DNA from: Aquanectria penicillioides
Lineage: Eukaryota > Ascomycota > Sordariomycetes > Hypocreales > Nectriaceae
Assembly: GCA_003415625.1 (NCBI GenBank)
Contig: PYIU01000009.1
Location: 1,736,001-1,800,000 of the forward strand
Direction: 5' to 3'
Length of the DNA stretch: 64,000 bases
The first letter of the stretch is position 1, and each line of letters starts with the position of its first letter. The notes below the pieces were generated by a model. It was not told where the DNA came from, did no database searches, and saw nothing but the letters and a program-made list of their open reading frames with translations. Of this stretch, positions 39,516 to 50,544 are shown one piece after another. Position numbers and translations under genes: made by a program.

Positions 39516-42500
39516 ATGGCACCTCTCGGCTTGAGGAGCCTCCTTGTTTGGGTCGTGGCTACGCTACCTGCCCTGGCGATGGGAAGGAACGCGAGCTACT
39601 CCCAGTCCGACATGCTGCGGGCACAGGCAGCTCTCCTCGATAACCGCCCTGATGGGTGTCCTCCTTGGTGAGCCAGACCGCTCCAACAGCACTCTCTAAG
39701 ACTAACGATGCATGACTCTGACTCTTCTCAGCTTCAACTGTCTCCTTCCCGCCCACACATGCGCCCAGTATGCCGACTGTAACGAGTTCAATGGCAAATG
39801 CGACTGTCCCGAGGGATTTGGTGGAGATGATTGTCTTCAGCCGCGTACGGACACACACCCTTTACTCGACATCCCCAAAAGCTATAACTGACCGGTTTCT
39901 CAGTATGCGGCTCGCTTGCCCGAGGCAAGGACCGCCAGATGCGTTCTGGCCCGTCTTGCGACTGTGACGAAGGTTGGACCGGTATCAACTGCAATGTCTG
40001 TGCCGACAACAAGGCCTGCAATGCATTGATGGAAACAGGTGAAGGCGGTGTCTGCTACCAGAATGGTGAGGTGGTCAAGCACAACTACCAAATCTGTGAT
40101 GTAACCAATGAGAAAATCACGTCGTTGCTCGGAAAGCAGCGCCCCGAGGTCACCTTTACTTGCAAGCAAGAAGAGGCTGTCTGCGATTTTCAATGTCAGT
40201 GGAACCCTGATCATTTTTGAAACACGTTCATTGCTAATATTGATTTTAGTCTGGGTTGACGCTGTCGAGTCGTTTTACTGCCATTTGTCTGACTGCGAAT
40301 CTGGCGCCGAATTTCAAGATGACAAGAACACCACGGCTTACAAGTGCAACCATATCAGCTGCAGCTGTGTCCCTGATCGTATGCTTTGTGGTAAAGATGG
40401 GTCTATTGACTTGTCTGATTTCCTCGACCAATCCATCCGAGGTCCTGGCCGGTTCGAGTGCACACAGAAGAACGGTGGCGCTCACGACTGCGCCTTCAAG
40501 GAGCCAGAAATGGACGCACTAATCCTGGCCCTGATCGGCGACTCGAGCATCTTCCTCGACTGTCATGCAGGAGAGTGTCTATACGAGACGGAGGTACCAG
40601 GGTACCAGCGACCTGTTAAGCAGATCAACACTCCCCTCATTGCTGGTGTTATCGCCAGCTGCTCACTGTTCCTCGTTGCCGTCATCGTTTTGACGTGGTA
40701 TCTGTCTCGACGCAAGCTGAATCATGGTCCAATTTACTTGGATGATTCTGATGATGAGAGCACCAAGCTCATGGCTGACCATAAACCAGCCGCCCTGCAT
40801 TTTGAGAATGTCGCTTATTCCCTGAATGGAAAGCAAATCCTTACCAGCATCCAAGGCATCTGCAAACCTGGAGAAGTCACAGCAATAATGGGCGCATCTG
40901 GTGCGGGTAAAACAACATTCCTGGACATTCTAGCCCGCAAGAACAAACGTGGACAGGTACATGGTGACTTTTTTGTCAATGGCGAGAAGGTTGCGGATTC
41001 TGACTTCAAGAATGTTGTTGGATTTGTGGATCAGGAGGACACCATGCTTCCCACATTGACCGTTCACGAGACAATCTTGAACAGCGCCTTGTTACGACTT
41101 CCCCGCGACATGGGCCGTGCTGCAAAGGAGCAACGTGTCTTTGAAGTTGAGAAAGAGTTGGGCATCCATCATATCCGAGATTCCTTGATTGGTTCTGAAG
41201 AAGGCAAGGGTCGTGGCATCTCTGGAGGCGAGAAGAGACGTGTGGGAATTGCCTGCGAACTGGTGACGAGCCCATCCATCCTCTTCCTGGACGAACCGAC
41301 CAGCGGACTGGATGCGTACAATGCCTATAACGTCATTGAATGCCTTGTAACCCTCGCCAAGAACTATCAGCGAACTGTCATCTTCACCATCCACCAACCG
41401 CGATCGAACATTGTTGCACTCTTTGACAGGTTGGTTCTCCTGGCTAAAGGACGAACTGTCTACTCTGGGCCATTCAACCAGTGCCAAACCTATTTTGACC
41501 AAATCGGTTATGAATGCCCGCCTGGATTCAACATTGCTGATTATCTCGTGGATCTCACCATGCACGCTGGAAGCACACAATCTGTTGATGACGGAACTCT
41601 TGTGCCTGATTCTGGTAGTGTTGGACCTAGCAGCACGAGGGCGATCAAGTCCATTGCGAGCATTTCTGGCGCGAGTACGGGTGGAGATAGTGGTATTGAG
41701 CCAGGGTTGGCAAATCGTCCGCGAACTTTGCGACGGGATTCAGTCAAAATTCGCCAAGATCGTGAGCTATTTACGCGGAGAAAGAACACCGTGGACCCCT
41801 CCGTTTTGTCAGACGCTGGAGGAGAGGATTCAAGCTCTTACCAACTCCAGCAGAACCCGGCAGACTCGTCCACTACACCACTCCTTGATGACCCACATGA
41901 TCTCCCTCCTGCCGCCCCGACTGGAACTGACCTCGATATCATGACTCAATCATTTGCCCATTCGGATATCGCTACATTCACTCGAGAAGAGATTGCACAA
42001 GCCATTGCGGTTGCAGAGAATGCAAACGGACTGAACTCCAATGGAAATGCCCGAGGACCAAGCGGAATCGTGAGTGCGGTTGGAAAAGGATATGCTCGGG
42101 TCGGTTACCTGCGCCAGTTTATCATCCTGTCCCAAAGGACTTGGAAGAACCTTTACCGAAACCCGATGTTGATGCTTACGCACTATGCGATCGCGATCAT
42201 TCTGGCCGTGTTTTCGGGTTACCTCTTCTATGGACTCACAGATGATATTCCTGGCTTCCAGAACCGCCTCGGTTTGTTCTTCTTCCTTCTGGCCTTGTTT
42301 GGCTTTAGTACACTTACCAGCCTCAATGTCTTTGCGACTGAGCGGCTTTTGTTTGTTCGCGAAAGAGCAAATGGGTACTACTCCCCGGCCACCTACTTCG
42401 CAGCCAAGGTCCTATTTGACATTATTCCGCTCCGAATCATCCCGCCAATCCTCATGGGCTCCATCATCTACCCGATGACTGGACTCGTGGCTGATTCATC

Positions 42501-42936
42501 GCACTTTTTCAACTTTATTGTGGTTCTTGTGTTGTTCAACATGGCTGCAGCTGCCGTGTGTCTTTTCATTGGGATTGTTTGCAAGGACGGTGGCGTCGCA
42601 AACTTGATTGGAAGCCTGGTAATGCTCTTCAGTCTTCTGTTTGCTGGGTTCCTGCTCAATCATGATGCCACTCCTAAGGGCGCTCTCTGGCTCCAAACGC
42701 TGTCAATCTTTCATTATGGATTCGAATCGCTTATTGTGAACGAAGTCCTCCAGCTCACCCTTGTCGACAGCAAGTATGGACTCGACATCACAGTACCCGG
42801 CGCGGCTATTTTAAGCTCCTTTGGCTTCAATAACGATGCTATGTGGCCGGATATCCGAAACCTCGGCATCTTCTCTGTTGTATTCATCATCTTGTCTTAT
42901 GCCGCGATGCACATTTTGCTTGTTGAAAAACGATAG
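39516..42936 (+). CDS. ADP1-like ABCG transporter with EGF-like N-terminal domain
   Basis: Four exons: 39516-39667, 39732-39844, 39904-40194 and 40250-42936, encoding 1080 residues (yeast Adp1 has 1049). The introns are 64, 59 and 55 nt. A signal peptide is followed by a Cys-rich luminal domain with EGF-like repeats ([16 protein letters not shown] and CDCDEGWTG styles), a first membrane segment near residues 340-365, and then an ABC ATPase: Walker [10 protein letters not shown] near 400, signature [10 protein letters not shown] near 510, Walker [13 protein letters not shown] near 530. A Ser-rich linker leads to the C-terminal ABCG membrane domain of six segments. This half-transporter layout is that of Adp1 in the endomembrane system, for which I know no firm substrate. 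It must pair or homodimerise to work. Confidence 0.9.
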
Positions 42937-43369
42937 GCCATGGCATGTTGGCGTCCGACATGCCTCATAGATAACTAGACTAGCGCGGAATTTGCGCCTA
43001 CAGACATCGTGAATACCGTTATCATTAGAACACCTTGCTGTGTGCTTGGCGACTTTGAGTTTTGGAAACCATTGCTGGCGTTTGGAATTACTGTTGCAGC
43101 TGCATCATATCGCAATGCTTTTTGGATTAATTGAAGTAAGCGCTTTCATTTAGGGCATCATTGGAATATACTACATAGCGGTCACTAGCCGTCCGTCCTG
43201 ATTTCGTCGTTCAACATCACCGTGGATCTTGGATCTTTTACGTGGGATAAACATGTGCTATCATAGATGAGATGCACGTCTTTGGCCTGTAACCGTCCCA
43301 GGGATACTGTAATACATTGAAACGTACATGTTGAGAAACACTGTTATACAAGCTTGGGCGCCCTTAATC
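42937..43369. other. Convergent intergenic region
   Basis: 433 bp between two stop codons; presumably 3' UTRs, nothing else seen. Confidence 0.5.
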
Positions 43370-44278
43370 CTACTCCATCTTGCCTCCGGTAAACTCTTCA
43401 GCGATTCTCTTTTGACGCTTCACCGATCGGTCATATTCAGACTCGTAATAATCCATGACCTTGGTAGACGTGCCTGTAGTTGTCTCAAGCATGCTGGTGA
43501 TGGATGGCGGCTTGCCCCAGATATCCCATGTGTTCTCGGCACTACCATAGCGACCCACGGCTTGACCCTGCTTCTTGAAGTAATCGTCGGAGAAGATGTT
43601 GTCAATCTCAGCCTTGAGTTCGCTCTCGCTGATGATGAAATTGGACGCGTTAATATAAAGCTCCATGAGAGAGTCCCGACGAGCGGCAAGCTTGGCCTCC
43701 TGCTGGGCCTTGACCTTCGCCACAGCTGTTTCGCGGGCCTCAAAGCGATCAGGGTCCGGATACACTTGGGTGTCTAACATCGAGTTTGAGATGGTACTGC
43801 GAGTCAGACGGTCGTCTTCTCTCTCAGGAGCCGCCGCAGCGGCATTGTGTTCTTGGAACTTCTTGCTCACGCGAGCATTGCGAATGCCGTCACGTTGATT
43901 TCGGCGCTTCCAAAGAGCGTCTAGGCCCATTTGAAGATTTTTTCTTCGCTTAGACGCCATCATTTGCTTCCATCTTTGTGTTTCATTTTGAGGCTCTTGA
44001 GGATGGGCTGGTGCTGGAGCCGTTCTTTGAATGTACTCAGGTCGGACTTTGCGGTCGCCCTCCTCGCGCGGGAAGATCTCACGGGGAACCGGAAGATGGC
44101 CTCTGACGCGTGGGAGCTTTTTCTCTTCGGATTGAGGGGGCGTGGGGAGGCGAATATAAGATGGTGACTCTGGGGGCACATGCGATTTGAGGGCAGGCAT
44201 GGTCGAGAATGTGCGGGACACAGCCCAGGCCTGGCGGGCAGCGGCCCTGGGGCAAAGGGACCCAAAAGAGAGGGCCAT
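43370..44278 (-). CDS. Probable mitochondrial small-subunit ribosomal protein mS26 / PET123
   Basis: A single-exon gene for 302 residues. The N-terminus is basic with few acidic residues (ALSFGSLCPRAAARQAW), as in mitochondrial targeting peptides, and is followed by SHVPPESPSYIRLPTPPQ and VRGHLPVPREIFPR. I associate this pattern with the fungal mitoribosomal protein PET123 (mS26). The middle is a long charged helix-rich region with Arg/Lys/Glu repeats, and the C-terminus has a WDIWGKPPSITSML segment. The assignment is from memory of the family and could be wrong, although a basic mitochondrial protein is likely. It is divergent from NOG2, with 348 bp between the start codons. Confidence 0.6.
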   Translation of the reverse strand: MALSFGSLCPRAAARQAWAVSRTFSTMPALKSHVPPESPSYIRLPTPPQSEEKKLPRVRGHLPVPREIFPREEGDRKVRPEYIQRTAPAPAHPQEPQNETQRWKQMMASKRRKNLQMGLDALWKRRNQRDGIRNARVSKKFQEHNAAAAAPEREDDRLTRSTISNSMLDTQVYPDPDRFEARETAVAKVKAQQEAKLAARRDSLMELYINASNFIISESELKAEIDNIFSDDYFKKQGQAVGRYGSAENTWDIWGKPPSITSMLETTTGTSTKVMDYYESEYDRSVKRQKRIAEEFTGGKME

Positions 44279-44626
44279 GGCCGAAATATTTGACGCCAGT
44301 TAGAGCGTGGTGAAGGATCCTGGAATGGATTCTCAATGGGCCGTTGAGACCCGGAGCCGTGCTGTTCTGATGCTCTCAGGCTTTGGAAGCATGAGCAAAG
44401 AAAATCGAGCGAGACCAAATTTACCGGATTATCTTGGGCCGGTCTGGCCGATAAGACCCCTGTTAGCAAACGCTAGCGGGCCCCGCCACCAACCACCGCA
44501 AGCCTTTGGTGGGGCGGTTCCTCTTCTCAAGAAAAAAAAAAAAGTTCAAGGATAAATTTCTAGGGACCGCCAACTTTTCTCAGCACCCACCCTCGTTTTC
44601 AGTTAACCCATACAACTTTTTCCACC
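44279..44626. other. Shared divergent promoter, mS26-like / NOG2
   Basis: 348 bp between two ATGs facing away from each other. It contains an A run (about 44529-44542). Both products serve ribosomes (mitochondrial and nuclear), so co-regulation from this short region is plausible, but I see no motif that proves it. Confidence 0.45.
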
Positions 44627-46886
44627 ATGGGTACTGGGAAGAAGGAGGCTACCCGGCGCGAGCGCCAGGGTAAGACTGGCGATGGCCTCGGAAATGTGCG
44701 AGTCAAGGGTGAGAACTTCTATCGGTAAGTTGATACCTCAGCGCCTGTCCTGTCGCTGCTTCTGGCATGGCTTCTTACTTACCACCCTGTTGTAGTGATG
44801 CGAAGAGGGTTAAGGCCTTGAACATGTACAAGGAAGGCAGAGCCCAGAGAAATGCTGACGGCCAAATCACCAAGGCTGCTTCCTACCAGTCCAGGGATAT
44901 CCCCAATGCTCGCATCGAACCGAACCGCAAGTGGTTTACCAATACCCGCGTGGTCTCTCAAGACACTCTGAAGGCGTTCCGTGTAGCCATGGAGGAAAAG
45001 GCTCGAGACCCATACCAGGTCCTCCTCAAGTCCAACAAACTACCAATGAGCCTCATTCGGGACGGCGGCCCTGACACTCAAAATGGCATCAAGCAGCACC
45101 GCGCCAAGATGACTGTTGAGACCTCACCATTTGCAGACATCTTCGGGCCCAAGTCTCAGCGGAAGCGAGTTAAGCTTGGCGTTAGTAGTCTCACTGACCT
45201 TGCTGATGATACCGAGAAGAGCATGGACGCATACCACGAACGCTTGGAGCAACAAAAGCTGCTGAGTGGTGCTTCTGGTGATGTCCCCGGCGCCGAGGAT
45301 GACAAACCCCTCACCATGTCGATTGAACCTGTTTTTGACAAGGGTCAGAGCAAGCGAATTTGGAACGAACTCTACAAGGTCATTGACTCTTCTGATGTCG
45401 TCATTCATGTTCTTGATGCCCGAGATCCTGTTGGAACAAGATGCCGGAGTGTAGAGAAGTACCTTAAGGAGGAAGCACCCCACAAGCACTTGATCTTCGT
45501 CCTAAACAAGTGCGATTTGGTGCCCACGAGCGTTGCTGTAAGTTTTTGCCTCTTTCTTTTGCCGATCTTTTTCCTTTTTCTTCTTGGTTCTCCAAACCCC
45601 AATGCATTTTGTCAGGATCCCATCCTTTTCTCTCAGTGGAGGTGGTCTGTTACATCATTGGGAGATTAATGCCATTCTCGACTGTTTTCAACGTTTTGTT
45701 GCAAACTGATATGTGCCGTTTTGGTTACTGTCATGAGATAGGCTACGCGCCAGATTGAGTTGAAGCCTGCCTATGCAACCCTTTTCAAAGACAGCATTGA
45801 TTGTAGGCTTCTTAGTGATGGCACAAACATATTTTCCGAGTCTCCATTTGGATTCTTTTGCTATTTAAATGGACCTTTGTACTAATTGGTGATTGCAATT
45901 AGGCTGCCTGGGTTCGACATCTTTCCAAAGAATACCCCACTTTGGCTTTCCATGCCAGCATCAACAACTCTTTTGGCAAGGGTTCTCTTATTCAACTTCT
46001 TCGCCAGTTCTCGTCTTTGCACTCCGACCGAAAGCAGATTTCTGTTGGTTTAATTGGTGGCCCCAACACTGGAAAGTCGTCAATCATCAACACCCTCCTC
46101 AAGAAGAAGGTTTGCAACGTGGCCCCCATTCCTGGAGAGACCAAGGTGTGGCAATACGTCAGCTTGATGAAGCGCATTTACCTCATTGATTGCCCCGGTG
46201 TTGTTCCACCCTCTAGCACCGACACTCCCACCGACTTGGTGCTTCGAGGTGTCGTCAGAGTGGAGAAAGTTGAACACCCCGAGCAATATATTCAAGCGCT
46301 GTTGGGAAGAGTGAAGCATCATCATATGGAAAAAACATACGAAATGAAAGGGTGGTCCAACGCTACTGAATTCTTGGAACTCCTCGCCCGAAAAGCTGGC
46401 CGTCTCCTCAGAGGAGGCGAGCCTGACTTGGACGGTGTGGCTAAGATGGTTTTGAATGATTTCATGAGGGGAAAGATTCCATGGTTTACCCCTGCACCAG
46501 CCGCCGAAGGTGCAGTGGAAGGCAAGATTGGGGGTCGCGAAGGCAGACTGGGTGAGATGCCGAGGAAGCGAAAGCAAGAGGATGAGCCGGACGAGCCAGA
46601 TGTGTCAGCTGAGGCTCAGCTTCAGCAAGAGGCCAATGCAGCCACTAAAAGGGGTGATGAAGAGGCCTCGGAAGAGGATGACGATGAGAGTTTTGAGGGA
46701 TTCGGCAGTGACACTGAAGAAGCAAGATCCGGGAGACTTTCCTTTGGCGCCACCTTGGACGAGGAAACCGACGCAGAGAGTGATGACCAAGACGTAATCT
46801 CGATCGGGGGTTCTGACGCTGAACAAGACGAGCAATCTGACAAGGCCGAACGAACACAACTGTCTCAGAAGCGACGAAGGACATGA
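44627..46886 (+). CDS. NOG2: Nucleolar GTP-binding protein 2 (60S assembly GTPase)
   Basis: Three exons: 44627-44724, 44796-45537 and 45903-46886, encoding 607 residues. NOG2/NUG2 is a GTPase placed on pre-60S particles in the nucleolus and nucleus. It has the circularly permuted G domain of the family: NKCDL (G4) near residue 269 comes before GGPNTGKSS (G1) near 332 and DCPG (G3) near 376. The N-terminal NGP1-type region ([13 protein letters not shown], then [13 protein letters not shown]) is complete. The C-terminus is acidic and ends in a basic QKRRRT. The second intron is 365 nt, several times the usual length here; its ends (GTAAGT and ATTAG) and the frame are clear, because homologues run straight from VA to AAWVR. 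Confidence 0.93.
45538..45902 (+). other. 365-nt second intron of NOG2
   Basis: Contains a potential hairpin in which ATAGGC and GCCTAT, about 45740-45780, can pair with further internal pairing, and a C-box-like GTGATGG near 45820. No clear D box or ACA box was identified. It may be only a long intron or may host a small RNA. Confidence 0.35.
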
Positions 46887-48267
46887 TTCAACACGACCTG
46901 ATCGAACCACAGCCATGATTTGCGACTGATAATGCACGCTCCAGCCGTCACAAATTAAAGCATGTTGGCGCAGTGCTATAGAGCCGATATGGCTAGCTAC
47001 CTGCCAGACGAAGACTTTGCCTCCTTCTGCCATAACCCACCTCGCTGGGTGGTCGGTGCAGTGTCATTATGCCAGGATGATCATCTACGAGATGTTCCGT
47101 CCCTTGGACTCTATTTGACATTCGGCCGAGGAAGAATTGAGTGTCGCCGTCGCCGCCTGGCGATGATCGGAAATGCGGTGTTATCATTCTTCCAACGTGG
47201 ATTGTGGAGCCTGCTCCCGGACTTCCTCGTTTTTATGCCCTAAACGTTGGTAACCATTGCACAGTTACTGGTAGTCCCTTGGGGTAACACCAGCGCAGAG
47301 GTCCATGAGACCAACTCGAGTCACCCAGCCGTTGCAGCAGGTTGATGATAGGCGCAGAGTAAGCAACGATGAGGCAGGCAAGTTTGTTTCTAGACACTCT
47401 TGAATGATGAGTCGGCTGCTCAAATTCAATGGGGAAGCTAACCGAGAAAATCTCAATTAGTTGGTTACATGTTCCGCCATCCAGCCTCGTCTATTGTCTT
47501 AGGATGTGGTGAGCATCACTGCCGCTGGAAGTGCTCTCCAGTGTCCCTTGTGTTCCCCCTACACAGAATGGCACGTTCTGACCATATATGATCATATCAA
47601 ATATAAACTCTCCCGTATTCTTCCATTTGTTTTGTGACGTCGCCTTCCACTGTTTCTGTGTTAATGATATAATCCTTCTATGTGGCAACTTAGTTTGTCG
47701 CCCCATGAAGTAACCCACGGCCTGTCCACGTGCTTAGTTTCCGCCGTCATCTGATGGCAACATAGTATTGCTTCATCTCTTGCAGAGGTACTTCAAACAA
47801 AACATGAATGCTTTGTGGTTGAATGAGAACTTGCCTACAAGTTTGTCACCTACTTATCTTGTCCACTAATCACGAATCTCAGCATCTAAAACTTAAAGAG
47901 GATGACGATAGGGCTTTCGGAGAAGAAACTGGCAGATCAGGCAAATGTGGTTTCATGATTTACTGACATAGAACTTGGGCAACTGCCCTTTTTATTGACA
48001 TGAAGGAAAGGATCGGTGCTCTGCGGCTAGCTGAGAGTCACGCAATGCACGCCACCATCTTCCCCGTGGTTGTTGTGCTCCTTGGCTCAGAAGTGAGCTC
48101 AAGGTGAGTTGGTTTACTTTCTAGCACAAACACTCTGCCTACAACGCTTTCCCAGAATGACCGAAACCACGACTTCTTCACCATTCGCATACATTCCACA
48201 CGACTCTCAATCTCTACACCGCAATTGTTGCTATTGACTAGAATTTGGACTCTCCGCAAGTGCTCCC
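46887..48267. other. Intergenic
   Basis: About 1.4 kb. An ATG at 48157 opens a 26-codon frame that ends in TGA in the same frame as the next gene, but no plausible intron joins the two. Nothing else supported. Confidence 0.4.
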
Positions 48268-49509
48268 ATGGCGTGGACCACTGCAAATACGATACCCGGG
48301 CCATCCCAAGGGAACCATGCAGTCACTCTGCAACAGCCCCACACTGGAAGCTGCACGACACACTCAAGTACTGTATTCAGCAACTGGGCTTGTACCGTAA
48401 CTCCTCTCCCAATCGTGAGCTCGCATCGTTCAGCCTCCAGACCATTCACCTTCTAATGCTGCTACCTAGAATGAAAAGTCCATCGAGTGTCGGGGTCAGA
48501 TCTCAAAGCTTAAGAACAGCTCGCAGTAGAGTACAAGTCCACCCGTATCCTATGCCTCAATCTGTAGGGATTCTGACCGAGGACACCAGGTGGCGTGCTG
48601 GCTCTGCCAACTCCAAAATCATGCTTTCAGCCCCCTGAACCAACCTCCAGCTCTAGCCTCGGTGGAGCTGTTTCCCTACCACCAAGTCTGGGCCTTCAAC
48701 CCGCTGGTCACAGAGAAGCTCGAGATATTTCCACCGGGCATCCTCAACCGCGGAATTCCAGGCCTACAGGGCTTGTTCAACAATTGAAAAAGCTAGTTGA
48801 CAGCCACAAGGCTCCATTCATTGGAGTAGCTACGCAGAGAGATGACCAACGAACCCAGAAGAGGTCAGAAAATGCGATATTGAAGCCAGGTTACAACCTT
48901 CTTCCACAATGTCGACCTTCAAAGATTGCCAAAGTCGTTCGGCCCAGGAACCGGCTTAAAGAAAATTGCCTCAATGGGCTGAAGAAGCGAGATATTTATG
49001 CGGTTGCTGCCAACAAGACGAAGCAAGAGCACCGAGATGAACAGCTCTTCCCAGTGAGCTGGTCTGATGAAGCCGCCCCACCAAAGCCGCCGACGCCTGC
49101 CGAACTCCTCAAGGAAAATGTAGGACTACAGTGGCAAATCCGCATGGCACGGCATCTTGCTTATCACGGCGATGCCGGTCCTTTTGAAATTGGAGAGTAT
49201 CTTTGCGATGTCAACCGCCTAAATGGCGATATCATCAAACTCGGCACCCGCCTCTCCCATGAAAATGCTCTACTATCTAGCGGAGACAGCGGGATTACTG
49301 GTGAGATTCTTGATCGAAAAAAACGCGACCAGATTTTGAGTGGGAAGCCTGTGATTGACAGTAATGGAATCTTCCATCATCTTGAGGATAACGATGGGTT
49401 CCTGCCTTATCCCTTTCGACACAATTCCTCGATTCAGGACCCTGATTCAAGCCTCCGCTCAGGGTCAAAATCACCTCTCAGGAAAGGACAGGACCCGATG
49501 TGGTTTTAG
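48268..49509 (+). CDS. Hypothetical protein, 5' exons tentative
   Basis: I do not recognise this family. The firm part is a long open frame, about 48582-49509. Its first plausible in-frame ATG is far inside, so upstream exons are needed. My best model has three exons: 48268-48414, 48470-48525 and 48582-49509, giving 376 residues. Intron 1 (55 nt) has a GTGAGC donor, a CTAAT branch site and a CCTAG acceptor. Intron 2 (56 nt) has a GTAGAG donor and a branch site unusually close to its acceptor, so it is weaker. The N-terminal half is Ser/Pro/Thr-rich. Residues after about 225 are predicted helical (PAELLKENVGLQWQIRMARH, then a NRLNGDIIKLGTRLSHENAL heptad-like stretch), consistent with a coiled coil. 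No signal peptide, membrane segment or enzyme motif is visible. Confidence 0.4.
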
Positions 49510-49957
49510 TTGGGGAACATGGCTTTGAACTTGGGGTATTCGTTCTGGTTGCGCTGTAAACGTTGAGTAATGATGGAAGATAGAATAGCCGGCCGTCGTA
49601 TTCTAAATCCCGACAATTACAAGGCGTCAATCGTCTTGCGCTTGTGCCAACTAGGGTGGGATCCCGAGGTCATAGCGACCGACACAGAGTCAACGGAACA
49701 ATACTTTCGCACCGAGCACTGGGCCAGAGTTATGATTCGTTCTGTAGATACCGGAAATTCCGAGTAGAGCCAGCTCTACGCATACACCGTAGTCTCTACT
49801 CGCATGTTCGGATGATATTGAGGACGCAACGAATGCGGACGGGAAGCGAACCCTGACCGTGCAGTCTAACCACTAATGAGATGCCATCAATGTGGGTGAT
49901 TCTCGTTTGACTGATGTGGATGAAGTCATGATCAACGTCGTGAATATCCAAGCCACA

Positions 49958-49968
49958 CCCCGCCCCGG
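49958..49968. promoter_or_regulatory. Candidate double CRE1/CreA site
   Basis: Two overlapping matches to the carbon-catabolite-repressor consensus SYGGRG on the minus strand (CCCCGC and CCCCGG on the plus strand), about 580 bp upstream of the mannanase. Functional CRE1 targets usually carry closely spaced pairs. The motif is short and degenerate, so chance occurrence is likely. Confidence 0.3.
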
Positions 49969-50469
49969 CCGGGAAGGCGGTCCGATGGCACGAATTGCGG
50001 GAAAGAAGGACAGGAGGGGAACCCCAATCGAACATCTTCCCGGCGCAGTAGTTTTTGGACTGAATAGGATTAGAAATGCATAATGCAGTGATTATGCCGG
50101 GGCATTGTCGCAATAGGATGCCGGGACTTGATGTTCCGTGCTCCTGTGAGCTGATGGTGCGGTTTCTGTGTAACTTTGGGTCCTAGGCAGGGGCGCTGGC
50201 ATTTGCGACAAGCACCCCAATCTTCTTCTTTTGGCGAACGGCGATCCCGTTTCTTCAAAAGGAAAAAAAAAAAAACATGCCAAGGAACGATCTGATGGTC
50301 TGCTACGACTATGATCTGAATGAGAAGGCGCAGCTACGTCTCGAATAAAAGCCTTCACGATGATGGCGTTGATTGATGGAGTTTTGTCTAGACCAAGCCG
50401 AAGTTTGGACATCGGATCGCCATGTTCCGCAGACGGGTCGCCATCTACATTCAGAACCCGTGAGCTGCG

Positions 50470-50479
50470 TATAAAAATA
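50470..50479 (+). promoter_or_regulatory. TATA box of the mannanase gene
   Basis: TATAAAAATA, 75 bp upstream of the mannanase ATG, a typical distance for a strongly inducible fungal secreted-enzyme gene. Confidence 0.65.
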
Positions 50480-50544
50480 TCCCATGAGAAGCTATTCTGG
50501 CACTAAGCTCACCATCGGACTTGTCTGTTTCAACTGTCATCGCG

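Larger units (their letters stand above)
49510..50544. other. Intergenic upstream of the mannanase gene
   Basis: About 1 kb. Holds a tRNA-like A-box/B-box pair on the minus strand (49842-49875), a tandem CRE1-type site (49958-49968), an A run near 50262 and a TATA box at 50470. The 65-codon frame at 49570-49767 lacks support. Confidence 0.5.

Noticed and set aside
49570..49767. 65-codon open frame after the hypothetical gene
   Set aside because: Short, no motif, no intron signals linking it to the gene before it.
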